From: Marine Group II euryarchaeote MED-G38
GTDB lineage: Archaea; Thermoplasmatota; Poseidoniia; Poseidoniales; Thalassarchaeaceae
Direction of reading: 5' to 3'
Length of the DNA stretch: 64,000 nucleotides
Assembly: GCA_002457145.1 (NCBI GenBank)
Contig: NTJP01000005.1
Location: 43,255-107,254, forward strand
Below are positions 7,519 to 14,348 of the stretch, one piece after another (within the stretch, counting starts at the first letter, position 1; every line of letters begins with the position of its first letter). The notes below the pieces were generated by a model. It was given only the letters and a program-made list of their open reading frames with translations, was not told the origin of the DNA and ran no database searches. Both the position numbers and the translations under genes were made by a program.

Positions 7519-8607
7519 ATGAGAGTAGTTATGGCATTAAGCGGAGGAATGGATTCTACAGGGCTATTACTACGTCTTTTATCAGATGGATATAAAGTGA
7601 CATGTTTAATATATGATTATGGTCAAAAGCATATTATAGAAATTGAAAGGGCTCTTCAGAATTTAACTTATATAAATAATAACGGGATCAAAGTAGACCA
7701 TAAAGTAGTAAATCTATCTAGTGTAATGGGATTATTTCATTCATCATTAATTAAAAATAATGAAGAAATTCCTGAAGGCCACTATGAGGAAGAACAAATG
7801 AAATCAACAGTTGTGCCAAATAGGAATGCGATTTTCGCCTCAATTTTGTATGGTTATGCGTTGAGTATTGGATTAAAAGAAGATACTAATGTAAAAATAG
7901 CATTAGGAGTTCACTCAGGAGACCACGTTATATATCCAGATTGCAGACCAGAGTTTTATGAGTTATTAGAACAAGCCTTTGCAAAAGGCAATTGGAACTC
8001 CGAAAAAGTTTCTTTGCACTTGCCTTATATTGATGGAAATAAAGAAACAATATTAAGGGATTCTATCAATTCATGTAGAAAATTAAGACTTGATTTTGAT
8101 ACTGTTTTTGCTAATACGAATACCTCTTATAACCCTGATTCTAATGGTAGATCTTCGGGCACTAGTGGTGCCGATATTGAAAGAATACTAGCATTCTATT
8201 CTATTGGTAAGAAAGACCCAGTGGAATATGTAAAGCCATGGGAAAATGTATTATCTGAAGCTTTAAAAACTAAATTAAGATATAATGTAATGAAAGAAAA
8301 TGGAACCGAGCAGCCATTCACAGGTGAGTATGATAAACACTTCAAAGAAGGGGTTTATACCTGTTATGATTGTGGTAAGAAATTATTTTCATCTAAATCT
8401 AAATTTGATTCCGGATGTGGCTGGCCAGCATTTTCTGAAGAATTTGATAATGCAGGTATAATAAAAATAAATGATAATTCCTATGGAATGAATAGAATTG
8501 AAGTAAGATGTAGTGGATGTGAATCACATTTAGGCCATCTTTTCCATGAATCAAAAGGTCCAAGATATTGCATAAATTCTATATGTTTAAAATTCGAGGG
8601 AAAGTAA
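7519..8607 (+). CDS. queC: QueC-MsrB fusion: preQ0 synthase domain plus methionine-(R)-sulfoxide reductase
   Basis: A single 362-residue reading frame with two enzymes. Residues 1 to about 235 are 7-cyano-7-deazaguanine synthase: ATP pyrophosphatase loop ALSGGMDSTG, VVPNRNAIFASI and a C-terminal DPVEY. The usual Cys motif of QueC is aligned but replaced: Ser203, Ser213, Ser216 and Asp219 sit where the four zinc Cys are normally found. Residues about 250-362 are MsrB: GTEQPFTGEYDKHF, zinc pairs CYDC and CSGC, FDSGCGWPAF and the catalytic RYCINS (Cys351). The fusion junction lies exactly where QueC normally ends. It sits between queE and queD, so the QueC half is expected to be functional; whether it still uses zinc is open. 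Confidence 0.9.
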   Translation: MRVVMALSGGMDSTGLLLRLLSDGYKVTCLIYDYGQKHIIEIERALQNLTYINNNGIKVDHKVVNLSSVMGLFHSSLIKNNEEIPEGHYEEEQMKSTVVPNRNAIFASILYGYALSIGLKEDTNVKIALGVHSGDHVIYPDCRPEFYELLEQAFAKGNWNSEKVSLHLPYIDGNKETILRDSINSCRKLRLDFDTVFANTNTSYNPDSNGRSSGTSGADIERILAFYSIGKKDPVEYVKPWENVLSEALKTKLRYNVMKENGTEQPFTGEYDKHFKEGVYTCYDCGKKLFSSKSKFDSGCGWPAFSEEFDNAGIIKINDNSYGMNRIEVRCSGCESHLGHLFHESKGPRYCINSICLKFEGK

Positions 8608-9063
8608 ATGGTAACTAAAATAATGAGATGGGTAGAAACTGATACAGGGCATAGAGTTCCTAATCATAAAAGTAAATGTAGACATTTTCATGGCCATAGA
8701 TATAGATGGGAGGCCGTTATTGAGGGTGATGTTGTTAGTCAAAAAGGTGTTTCTGATGAAGGTATGTTAATGGATTTTTCAGATATTTCAATTATTCTTA
8801 ATACGGAGATACACGACATAGTAGATCATTCATTCTTAGTTTATGAGAATGATTTGGAGGCGCTTAAAGCACTAGAAATATTGGAACCGGGACATAGAAC
8901 CTTGGTATTACCATTCATCCCAACAGCTGAAAACCTAGCCAGATGGGCTTTTGAAAAAGTTGAGAAACATATTAAAAGTTCGTATCAAAACAAGTTAAGG
9001 TTAGTTTCTTTTAATGTTAGAGAAACCCCCAAATCATGGGCTAGTTGGACTCCTGATCTTTAG
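8608..9063 (+). CDS. queD: 6-carboxy-5,6,7,8-tetrahydropterin synthase
   Basis: PTPS-family enzyme that turns dihydroneopterin triphosphate into 6-carboxytetrahydropterin, between FolE and QueE in the preQ0 pathway. Zinc ligands are seen as GHRVPNH and FHGHRYRWE, with the catalytic Cys in KCRHFHGH. Downstream are MDFSDISIIL, a DHSFL segment with the catalytic His, and PTAENLARWAF. At 151 residues it is slightly longer than many QueD. It starts directly after the queC-msrB stop. Its last 23 bp overlap the end of the convergent methyltransferase gene. Confidence 0.95.
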   Translation: MVTKIMRWVETDTGHRVPNHKSKCRHFHGHRYRWEAVIEGDVVSQKGVSDEGMLMDFSDISIILNTEIHDIVDHSFLVYENDLEALKALEILEPGHRTLVLPFIPTAENLARWAFEKVEKHIKSSYQNKLRLVSFNVRETPKSWASWTPDL

Positions 9064-9793
9064 TAAATGACTTATTTGCACTTTTAATTACTCCTAAAAT
9101 ACGATGTATTTCATCGTCTTTAGGTAGACCTCTTAAGATTACTCTAAATAGCGTTTCTTCAATACCTTTCTTTGAATGAGATTTTACAGGGAGTACTTGT
9201 GATAATTGAAAAATTTCTTCTCTTAATTGCTTTCTTAGGTCAGGAGATAAAATTCTGTCTGTAGCAATATTATCAGCATTCTGAAACCATTCATAGCATA
9301 TTATTGAGACTGCATGGCTCAAATTCATTATAGGATATCCTTCCCATGTAGGAATTGATAGTAGAATATCACATTTTTGCAATTCTTCATTTAATAAACC
9401 GATACCTTCTGGACCAAAAATTAATGCTATTTTATTATCACTTTTTTTTAAATTATTGGATAGTTCTTTGGGGTCGAGAAAATGTCTAAAAGATATTTTA
9501 CTGCCAAATTCTCTTTTACCTGAAGTACCAACCAATAAAGAACAATCTTTGCTTGCACTTGGAATGTCATCAAAGAATGATGTATTATCTAAGACACTTT
9601 GAGCGTGTTTAGCCCTATTTCTGGTTTCATTTGACCAAGATTTAGAATTTCCTATGATACGAAGATCTGTTACACCAAAATTTAACATTGAACGTGCAAC
9701 TGCGCCAATATTTCCATCAAATTGTGGTCTTACTAGTATTATACACAATTTATTCCCATATTCAGGAAGTGGAACTTCAAGCCTTTCACCCAT
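9041..9793 (-). CDS. TrmJ-like SPOUT tRNA/rRNA 2'-O-methyltransferase
   Basis: SpoU-family 2'-O-methyltransferase with the trefoil knot, most like TrmJ (tRNA Nm32). Motif 1 is RPQFDGNIGAVARSMLNFG, motif 2 is ALIFGPEGIGLLNEEL and motif 3 is LSIPTWEGYPIMNLSHAV, where the typical P-x-x-x-x-P-x-x-NLS pattern of TrmJ is seen. A C-terminal tail of about 70 residues is helical and basic. It is the last gene of a ribosomal operon, 24 bp after eS17. A hairpin that includes its AGGAG Shine-Dalgarno lies upstream. Target nucleotide cannot be read from sequence. Confidence 0.88.
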   Translation of the reverse strand: MGERLEVPLPEYGNKLCIILVRPQFDGNIGAVARSMLNFGVTDLRIIGNSKSWSNETRNRAKHAQSVLDNTSFFDDIPSASKDCSLLVGTSGKREFGSKISFRHFLDPKELSNNLKKSDNKIALIFGPEGIGLLNEELQKCDILLSIPTWEGYPIMNLSHAVSIICYEWFQNADNIATDRILSPDLRKQLREEIFQLSQVLPVKSHSKKGIEETLFRVILRGLPKDDEIHRILGVIKSANKSFTKDQESN

Positions 9794-9795
9794 AT

Positions 9796-9816
9796 GTACT
9801 CTCCTAATAGGAGTAC
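9796..9816 (-). promoter_or_regulatory. inverted repeat enclosing the SD of the TrmJ-like gene
   Basis: Between the eS17 stop and the methyltransferase ATG, GTACTC (9796-9801) and GAGTAC (9811-9816) form a perfect 6-bp inverted repeat. On the coding strand the loop side holds AGGAG, the likely ribosome-binding site. A folded RNA could reduce translation of the enzyme relative to the ribosomal proteins ahead of it. The repeat is seen; the control role is inference. Confidence 0.4.
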
Positions 9817-9817
9817 C

Positions 9818-10033
9818 TTAATCAACACGTCTTTGTTTATATCGCGTAATATATCCTGCTATCCAGTTACGCATTTTCTTATTTGTAACTTCTTCTCCTT
9901 CGGAATTACCTAAATCTGTATACATAGAGACATATTTCTTGTTATTTTCAAAATCACCGGTGAATTTGTCTGGATAATCATCCACCAATCTTAATGCTCT
10001 AATTTTAATAAAAGAAGGTCGAATATTACCCAT
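9818..10033 (-). CDS. rps17e: ribosomal protein eS17
   Basis: Small-subunit ribosomal protein shared by archaea and eukaryotes. [32 protein letters not shown] and the C-terminal [15 protein letters not shown] are the diagnostic segments. At 71 residues it is a few residues longer than usual because of an insert ([11 protein letters not shown]) in the middle. The ATG is 1 bp after the eL31 stop, with a GAGGAAT ribosome-binding site inside the end of eL31. Confidence 0.95.
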   Translation of the reverse strand: MGNIRPSFIKIRALRLVDDYPDKFTGDFENNKKYVSMYTDLGNSEGEEVTNKKMRNWIAGYITRYKQRRVD

Positions 10034-10034
10034 A

Positions 10035-10310
10035 TTATTCCTCCATTAATTTAACTTCAAGGATATTAAAACCTTCTTCTCTAGTGCAAATGACTCTTAT
10101 TTTTCGAGGAGGTTTTTGTGCTCCTCTTGCCCAAATAATTTTATTTATTTCTTCATCAATCCAAACCTTTTCGTCTTCAGTTTTCTTCATATGTTGCGAA
10201 ACATGTTTTTTAATTTCAGAAATGGCTCTGTTGGCTCTATGATTTCTTGTAACGCTCCAGGCCGCCCTCAATGGGATTGTTAATTCTCTAACTTCTGCCA
10301 TATCTTTCAT
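10035..10310 (-). CDS. rpl31e: ribosomal protein eL31
   Basis: Large-subunit ribosomal protein near the exit tunnel. Family segments are [36 protein letters not shown] and [15 protein letters not shown]. The supplied ORF starts at 10388, but the first 26 residues of that ORF are an out-of-frame reading of eL39. The true start is ATG 10310 ([10 protein letters not shown]), which overlaps the eL39 stop as ATGA; ATG 10301 (MAEV) is the alternative. This gives 91 residues, normal for the family. Confidence 0.95.
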   Translation of the reverse strand: MKDMAEVRELTIPLRAAWSVTRNHRANRAISEIKKHVSQHMKKTEDEKVWIDEEINKIIWARGAQKPPRKIRVICTREEGFNILEVKLMEE

Positions 10311-10462
10311 CTCTGTAATTTGGAACGTCGCCACATATGTCTTTTGGGATGTGTACTGGTATTTCGGTTGGTACGTAGCATGACCCAAACAGGTACCCTT
10401 CTATTTTGATTTGTTACTTTTATCAATCGCTTCTTTTTAGCATATGGTTTATTTCTTGCCAA
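10307..10462 (-). CDS. rpl39e: ribosomal protein eL39
   Basis: A 51-residue protein absent from the ORF track because it is short and starts with TTG. The translation contains [17 protein letters not shown] and [11 protein letters not shown], both hallmark eL39 segments lining the peptide exit tunnel. The TTG at 10462 is preceded by GAGGTGAT, a strong Shine-Dalgarno. It lies 12 bp after eS19 and overlaps eL31 by 4 bp, the expected eS19-eL39-eL31 order of archaea. Identification is firm. Confidence 0.95.
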   Translation of the reverse strand: MARNKPYAKKKRLIKVTNQNRRVPVWVMLRTNRNTSTHPKRHMWRRSKLQR

Positions 10463-10474
10463 ATAATCACCTCA

Positions 10475-10945
10475 TTAATAATTTGAAAGTCCTGGATACT
10501 TCTCTTCTGCAACTTTTCTTACGGAATGTGCTACATTGTTGAGTAATTTATGTCCTTCCGGAGTAAGTATTTTTCCATAATTTACGGTTCCTGCCGCATT
10601 ATGGGAACTAGTAATAAGACCAGAATCAGTTAATTGTCGTAGAATAGTTCTAGCAATATTCCGTGAACCCGCTGCAGCCCTGTTGGGTTTCACGCCTCTA
10701 TCTCTTGGTCCACCAAATTCTTGAGCCATGTGATTTGTACCAATTGGTCCTTTAAATGCTACTTTACGCAGTATTGCTGCAGATCTAATTAACCACCAAT
10801 TCTCTTGATTAGGTGGTCTTTCTCTATGAGTACCTGTTTTTACAAATGCAGCCCAATCAGGTGCTACTATGGAATCGAATGATGACAATTCCTCTAACAA
10901 ACCGTCAATTAGAATGTTAGCAGGAATATCGTTGAATGTCGTCAA
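10475..10945 (-). CDS. rps19e: ribosomal protein eS19
   Basis: Small-subunit ribosomal protein required for 40S/30S head maturation. Diagnostic segments: DWAAFVKTGTHRERPP, NWWLIRSAAILRKVAF, GPIGTNHMAQEFGG and GSRNIARTILRQL, with a winged-helix C-terminus ending LTPEGHKLL. The start is TTG 10945 with AGGTGAT upstream. It is the promoter-proximal gene of eS19-eL39-eL31-eS17-TrmJ. AT-rich box A candidates lie upstream on the minus strand (for example ATTAAATAG near 10985). The PDCD5-like gene often found next to eS19 and the aIF6 gene usually after eL31 are absent here. Confidence 0.95.
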   Translation of the reverse strand: MTTFNDIPANILIDGLLEELSSFDSIVAPDWAAFVKTGTHRERPPNQENWWLIRSAAILRKVAFKGPIGTNHMAQEFGGPRDRGVKPNRAAAGSRNIARTILRQLTDSGLITSSHNAAGTVNYGKILTPEGHKLLNNVAHSVRKVAEEKYPGLSNY

Positions 10946-11067
10946 AGCATCACCTATTGTGAACGCCCGTCTTAGGGAGTCTATTTAATCGTGATGACTG
11001 AACCATATTATAAAAATGAATAATTGTATGAACAAGTATTCAAAAAAAGAGACCACTACCAACACCT

Positions 11068-11862
11068 ATGAAGAAGTCATTAGCGAAGAATCCTAATATG
11101 CTTAGGACGATGATTGGAACTGGTCTAGTTCTAGTATTGATACTATCTTATGCTGTGTATTCTAATACCTTAGATTCGGAATATTATGGATACAATACTA
11201 CTAATGAATCAGAAACTATAAACCTCCAGTCAAATGAAGAAGGACAAGCTAATTGGTATTTTACCTCTAAGGAGGCCATTACATGGATTAACGTTACAAT
11301 TGAAGGAGTAGGAGCAGAATCCTCTACACTGATTATCGAAGCATCTGGAGTGGAATGGTATTATTCATCTTTATTGGGCATCGAAGGTGCCGACTTCTTC
11401 AATTGTGAAGACGGGGGATTTTCTGAAGTATCTGAATCTTGTTTGAGAGCATCTGTTCACGAGATTCCCATTGATAATGAAGGAGAACAGATAATCCATG
11501 GCAGAGTTTCATTAAATCTTCCCATTGAAGGACTAGGATATATTCAGAGTGATAATACTGCATTAGCAGAAGAAGAAGCTAGAAATATAATAGATAATGA
11601 AAAGAAAACTGTAACATGGAATTTAAAGGTTGTAAATAATGGAGGAGTTATTTCCGATGACAATATTACAATTAGTACTAGTATTGTCAAACATGAATTT
11701 GTTTCTATTGAAGAATTCAAATTAAATCCAGTTCAAGAATCTATTTACAGTCTTGCAACTTTAATTGGCTGTTTCTTCTTGCTTCTTTTTGTTCCATTAA
11801 CAATATATTTCTCAGCACTGTATAAATCTAAAAATGATGATAAATTAAGACTTGAAAAGTAA
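11068..11862 (+). CDS. hypothetical membrane-anchored protein
   Basis: Function unknown. Of 264 residues, residues about 13-31 form a membrane segment (TMIGTGLVLVLILSYAVY) and residues about 226-250 form a second (LATLIGCFFLLLFVPLTIYF). The ~195 residues between are acidic, Asn-Ser-Thr-rich and beta-like with two Cys, which would place them outside the cell. A short basic tail follows the second segment. It reads divergently from the eS19 operon. No family recognised. Confidence 0.75.
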   Translation: MKKSLAKNPNMLRTMIGTGLVLVLILSYAVYSNTLDSEYYGYNTTNESETINLQSNEEGQANWYFTSKEAITWINVTIEGVGAESSTLIIEASGVEWYYSSLLGIEGADFFNCEDGGFSEVSESCLRASVHEIPIDNEGEQIIHGRVSLNLPIEGLGYIQSDNTALAEEEARNIIDNEKKTVTWNLKVVNNGGVISDDNITISTSIVKHEFVSIEEFKLNPVQESIYSLATLIGCFFLLLFVPLTIYFSALYKSKNDDKLRLEK

Positions 11863-11867
11863 AAAAA

Positions 11868-12242
11868 TTAATCACTATATTCCCCTATATGCCAAGAAAT
11901 ATATGCCTTAGGTTTAACTATAGTGCACAAACGAAGATCTATAAAATTTATTATAGATGTTTTGATCCTTTGTTTTGAGGGTAATATTTGCTCATTAAAT
12001 TCTAATTCCATAATTTTTACAATTTCTACAAAACTATTTTTACCGTCCATCAAAAACCATAATCTTGAATTCATTAAATCTAAACGTCTTTTAATATATC
12101 TAGGAGATTTAAGTAAATTTGAAAGGATTGATTCAAGATTAGAGAAATCTTTCTTATACTCAATTATTATTTCATTTGATATGGTATCATAATACCATTT
12201 AACTGGCAACCTTACAGGTATATCATTATCTAAAATTAACAT
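11868..12242 (-). CDS. PqqD-like small protein
   Basis: A 124-residue protein whose C-terminal half resembles PqqD-type peptide-binding domains: LMNSRLWFLMDGKNSFVEIV followed by a helix and KTSIINFIDLRLC. In known systems such domains present a substrate peptide to a radical SAM or similar enzyme. No such enzyme or precursor peptide is nearby; the genes upstream on the same strand are a two-segment membrane protein (1 bp overlap) and an FMN-reductase family protein. Family assignment is by pattern only and is moderate. Confidence 0.55.
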   Translation of the reverse strand: MLILDNDIPVRLPVKWYYDTISNEIIIEYKKDFSNLESILSNLLKSPRYIKRRLDLMNSRLWFLMDGKNSFVEIVKIMELEFNEQILPSKQRIKTSIINFIDLRLCTIVKPKAYISWHIGEYSD

Positions 12243-12424
12243 TAATTATCACCAAGTATCCAAATTAGCAATGATACCATAGATGAAACTCCTAACCATG
12301 CAAAGAATTTTGTTATATGGATTTTTTTTGTAAAATTTGATGTCCACCAAGTTATAGAAGCAGATATAGCAGAAATTAATAGTAAAAATTCACTTCCATG
12401 AGGTAATGAAGTCAAATGATACAC
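12242..12424 (-). CDS. small two-span membrane protein
   Basis: A 60-residue protein with two hydrophobic segments (FLLLISAISASITWW and FAWLGVSSMVSLLIWIL) joined by a short basic loop. The GTG/ATG-region start at 12424 directly follows the FMN-reductase stop, and its stop overlaps the PqqD-like start, so the three genes are probably translated from one mRNA. Function unknown. Confidence 0.6.
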   Translation of the reverse strand: MYHLTSLPHGSEFLLLISAISASITWWTSNFTKKIHITKFFAWLGVSSMVSLLIWILGDN

Positions 12425-12970
12425 CTAACGTCTTAGCTTTAATGAATTAGAATTAAGTGATTCAGCGAATTTAATTAATCTATCATTCAATTTTTCATCT
12501 ATTATTTGACCGTTATCATTGAAGGAATTTTTTATATCAGCCATTACCAATTGTTCAGGAATAGTCCAGCCATGCATCCAACGTACAGAAGTTCTCATAT
12601 GGTTGAGTGTAGTAGTATTAGATTGACCTCCGAGAGTACTAATAAGGCCGAAAACTTTTCCAGATGTTTGATCAAAGGAGAGCCAGTCTATGGAATTTTT
12701 CATGACACCACTCATAGTACCATGATATTCAGGACTAGATAAAATAAATGCATCAACTGAATTAGCCATTTCTTTGAATAATTTCACATTGGGATGTTCC
12801 CAACACCCATCTTCACCTACAAAAGGTAATGGATTTTTTTCATTATCCCAAATAACTACTTCACAACCTAATTTTTTACATTCTTCTTTTACTAAATTAA
12901 TCATATGGCCATTTGCTGATTCAAGACTGTAGGAACCACAGATTCCCATAATACGAATAGACTCAATCAT
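12425..12970 (-). CDS. NAD(P)H-dependent FMN reductase family protein
   Basis: Flavodoxin-fold flavoprotein of the NADPH-dependent FMN/chromate/quinone reductase family. The FMN phosphate loop is near GICGSYSLESANG, and the diagnostic SPEYHGTMSGVMKNSIDWLS binds the isoalloxazine. LISTLGGQSN follows, as in the family. At 181 residues the length is typical. It is the first gene of a three-gene minus-strand unit with a small membrane protein and a PqqD-like protein. Substrate cannot be assigned. Confidence 0.88.
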   Translation of the reverse strand: MIESIRIMGICGSYSLESANGHMINLVKEECKKLGCEVVIWDNEKNPLPFVGEDGCWEHPNVKLFKEMANSVDAFILSSPEYHGTMSGVMKNSIDWLSFDQTSGKVFGLISTLGGQSNTTTLNHMRTSVRWMHGWTIPEQLVMADIKNSFNDNGQIIDEKLNDRLIKFAESLNSNSLKLRR

Positions 12971-13085
12971 ATATTACCGTAGGGTACATAATTATTCAAC
13001 CCATTCATTAAAATATTAAATATTGATAATTATGATAAAATCATAATCAGAAAATACTTATGGATAATGTGTTAGGCGTGGAATC

Positions 13086-14345
13086 ATGACGAAAGTAGAA
13101 TCGGCTTCAGATTCTAGCATCACAGAGATTATTCAAGAAGCATTAGAACTCTATTCAAAAGGAGAACATTCAAGATCATTAGAACTGTATAATTCTATAC
13201 TTTTAATAGATAAAAATAATGTAAATGCTCTATATTCCAAAGGTGTAATCAAGGTACATCAAAATAAGATTAATGAAGCAATAAAATATTTTGAGAAAGT
13301 TAATTTTATTATGCCAAATCATCCCCCAACAATAGCTAATCTTTCTTACCTTTTAGAGAACATTTCTCCAAAAAAAGCTTCAGATTATGCCAAAATAGCA
13401 TTAATTACTTATCCTGATATGGTTGAATTAAAAAGAATATCTAACATTAAGATAAAAGAATTAAAAGATCATATTCACGATGACGGTTTGGGAATACAAA
13501 ACCAAAAATTAGTTGAATCTCCTGTTACTGTAGAAAAAGAAGAAGAGGAACAAGAAGAAGTGTTATTAATTTCCAAACCAGTTCAAAATGAAGACATAGA
13601 TGTTTTGGACCTATTAACATTGAATCAAAAGACCTCTGAAGAAAAAGCTAGAGAATTAAATGATATAGGAGATTATATTGGTGCTGTAAAAATATGGAAA
13701 GAGATACTTGAAAGAAAATCTAAATCTCCTGAAGCATGGAATGGACTTTCTGATTCATTACAAAAGGCTGGTTACATTGAAAAAGCGATACAATGTAAAA
13801 ATAAAGCAAAAATGTTAGAGGCCGAGAATAAATCCACAAATATAGAAAACAGCATTAAAAATAACATGGAAAATGAGTCAGAAGAAATATTGTATCATGA
13901 AAAAATTGAAGAAGATTTGAATTACAAAGAAAGTGTAAATACCTCAATTGAATGGTACAATAAGGGAATAAATTTCCTTTCAGAAGAAAAAAGTAGTGAC
14001 GCATTAAGTTGCTTCGAGAAGTCTATTGGAGGCTGCCCTAAAGAAGAAAAAGAACTACGTGTGAGAAGCCAGAATGGTCGTGGAGATGCATTATATCAAA
14101 TGGGGAAATATTCAGAAAGCATTCTAGCATACCATGCCGCGATATCTCTAGAACCTTCTTTTCTAACTGGTAGAACTCTGTATAATATGGGTCAATCATA
14201 TGCTTTTTTAGAGTTATATGAAGATGCATTAAAATGTTTTGAACAATCAATCGGAAGAGGATTAGAAAAGGATGGAATAGAACTTTGTAAAACCCAAATA
14301 AATAGATGCAAGTTACTTTTAAGGGAACAAAATAAAAGAAAATAG
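13086..14345 (+). CDS. tetratricopeptide-repeat protein
   Basis: A 419-residue soluble protein with TPR motifs in three blocks: residues about 14-90 (ALELYSKGEHSRSLELYN, ALYSKGVIKVHQNKINEA), a middle repeat (GDYIGAVKIWKEILERK), and C-terminal repeats from about residue 285 (EWYNKGINFLSEEKSSDA, GDALYQMGKYSESILAYH). Acidic linkers separate them. TPR arrays act as protein-binding scaffolds; the partner is not evident. It is a lone + strand gene between two minus-strand groups, ending 3 bp from the convergent oxidoreductase gene. Confidence 0.88.
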   Translation: MTKVESASDSSITEIIQEALELYSKGEHSRSLELYNSILLIDKNNVNALYSKGVIKVHQNKINEAIKYFEKVNFIMPNHPPTIANLSYLLENISPKKASDYAKIALITYPDMVELKRISNIKIKELKDHIHDDGLGIQNQKLVESPVTVEKEEEEQEEVLLISKPVQNEDIDVLDLLTLNQKTSEEKARELNDIGDYIGAVKIWKEILERKSKSPEAWNGLSDSLQKAGYIEKAIQCKNKAKMLEAENKSTNIENSIKNNMENESEEILYHEKIEEDLNYKESVNTSIEWYNKGINFLSEEKSSDALSCFEKSIGGCPKEEKELRVRSQNGRGDALYQMGKYSESILAYHAAISLEPSFLTGRTLYNMGQSYAFLELYEDALKCFEQSIGRGLEKDGIELCKTQINRCKLLLREQNKRK

Positions 14346-14348
14346 TTT

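Noticed and set aside
10311-10388. N-terminal extension of eL31 in the ORF track
   Set aside because: These codons are eL39 read in another frame; the extra residues do not match the eL31 family.
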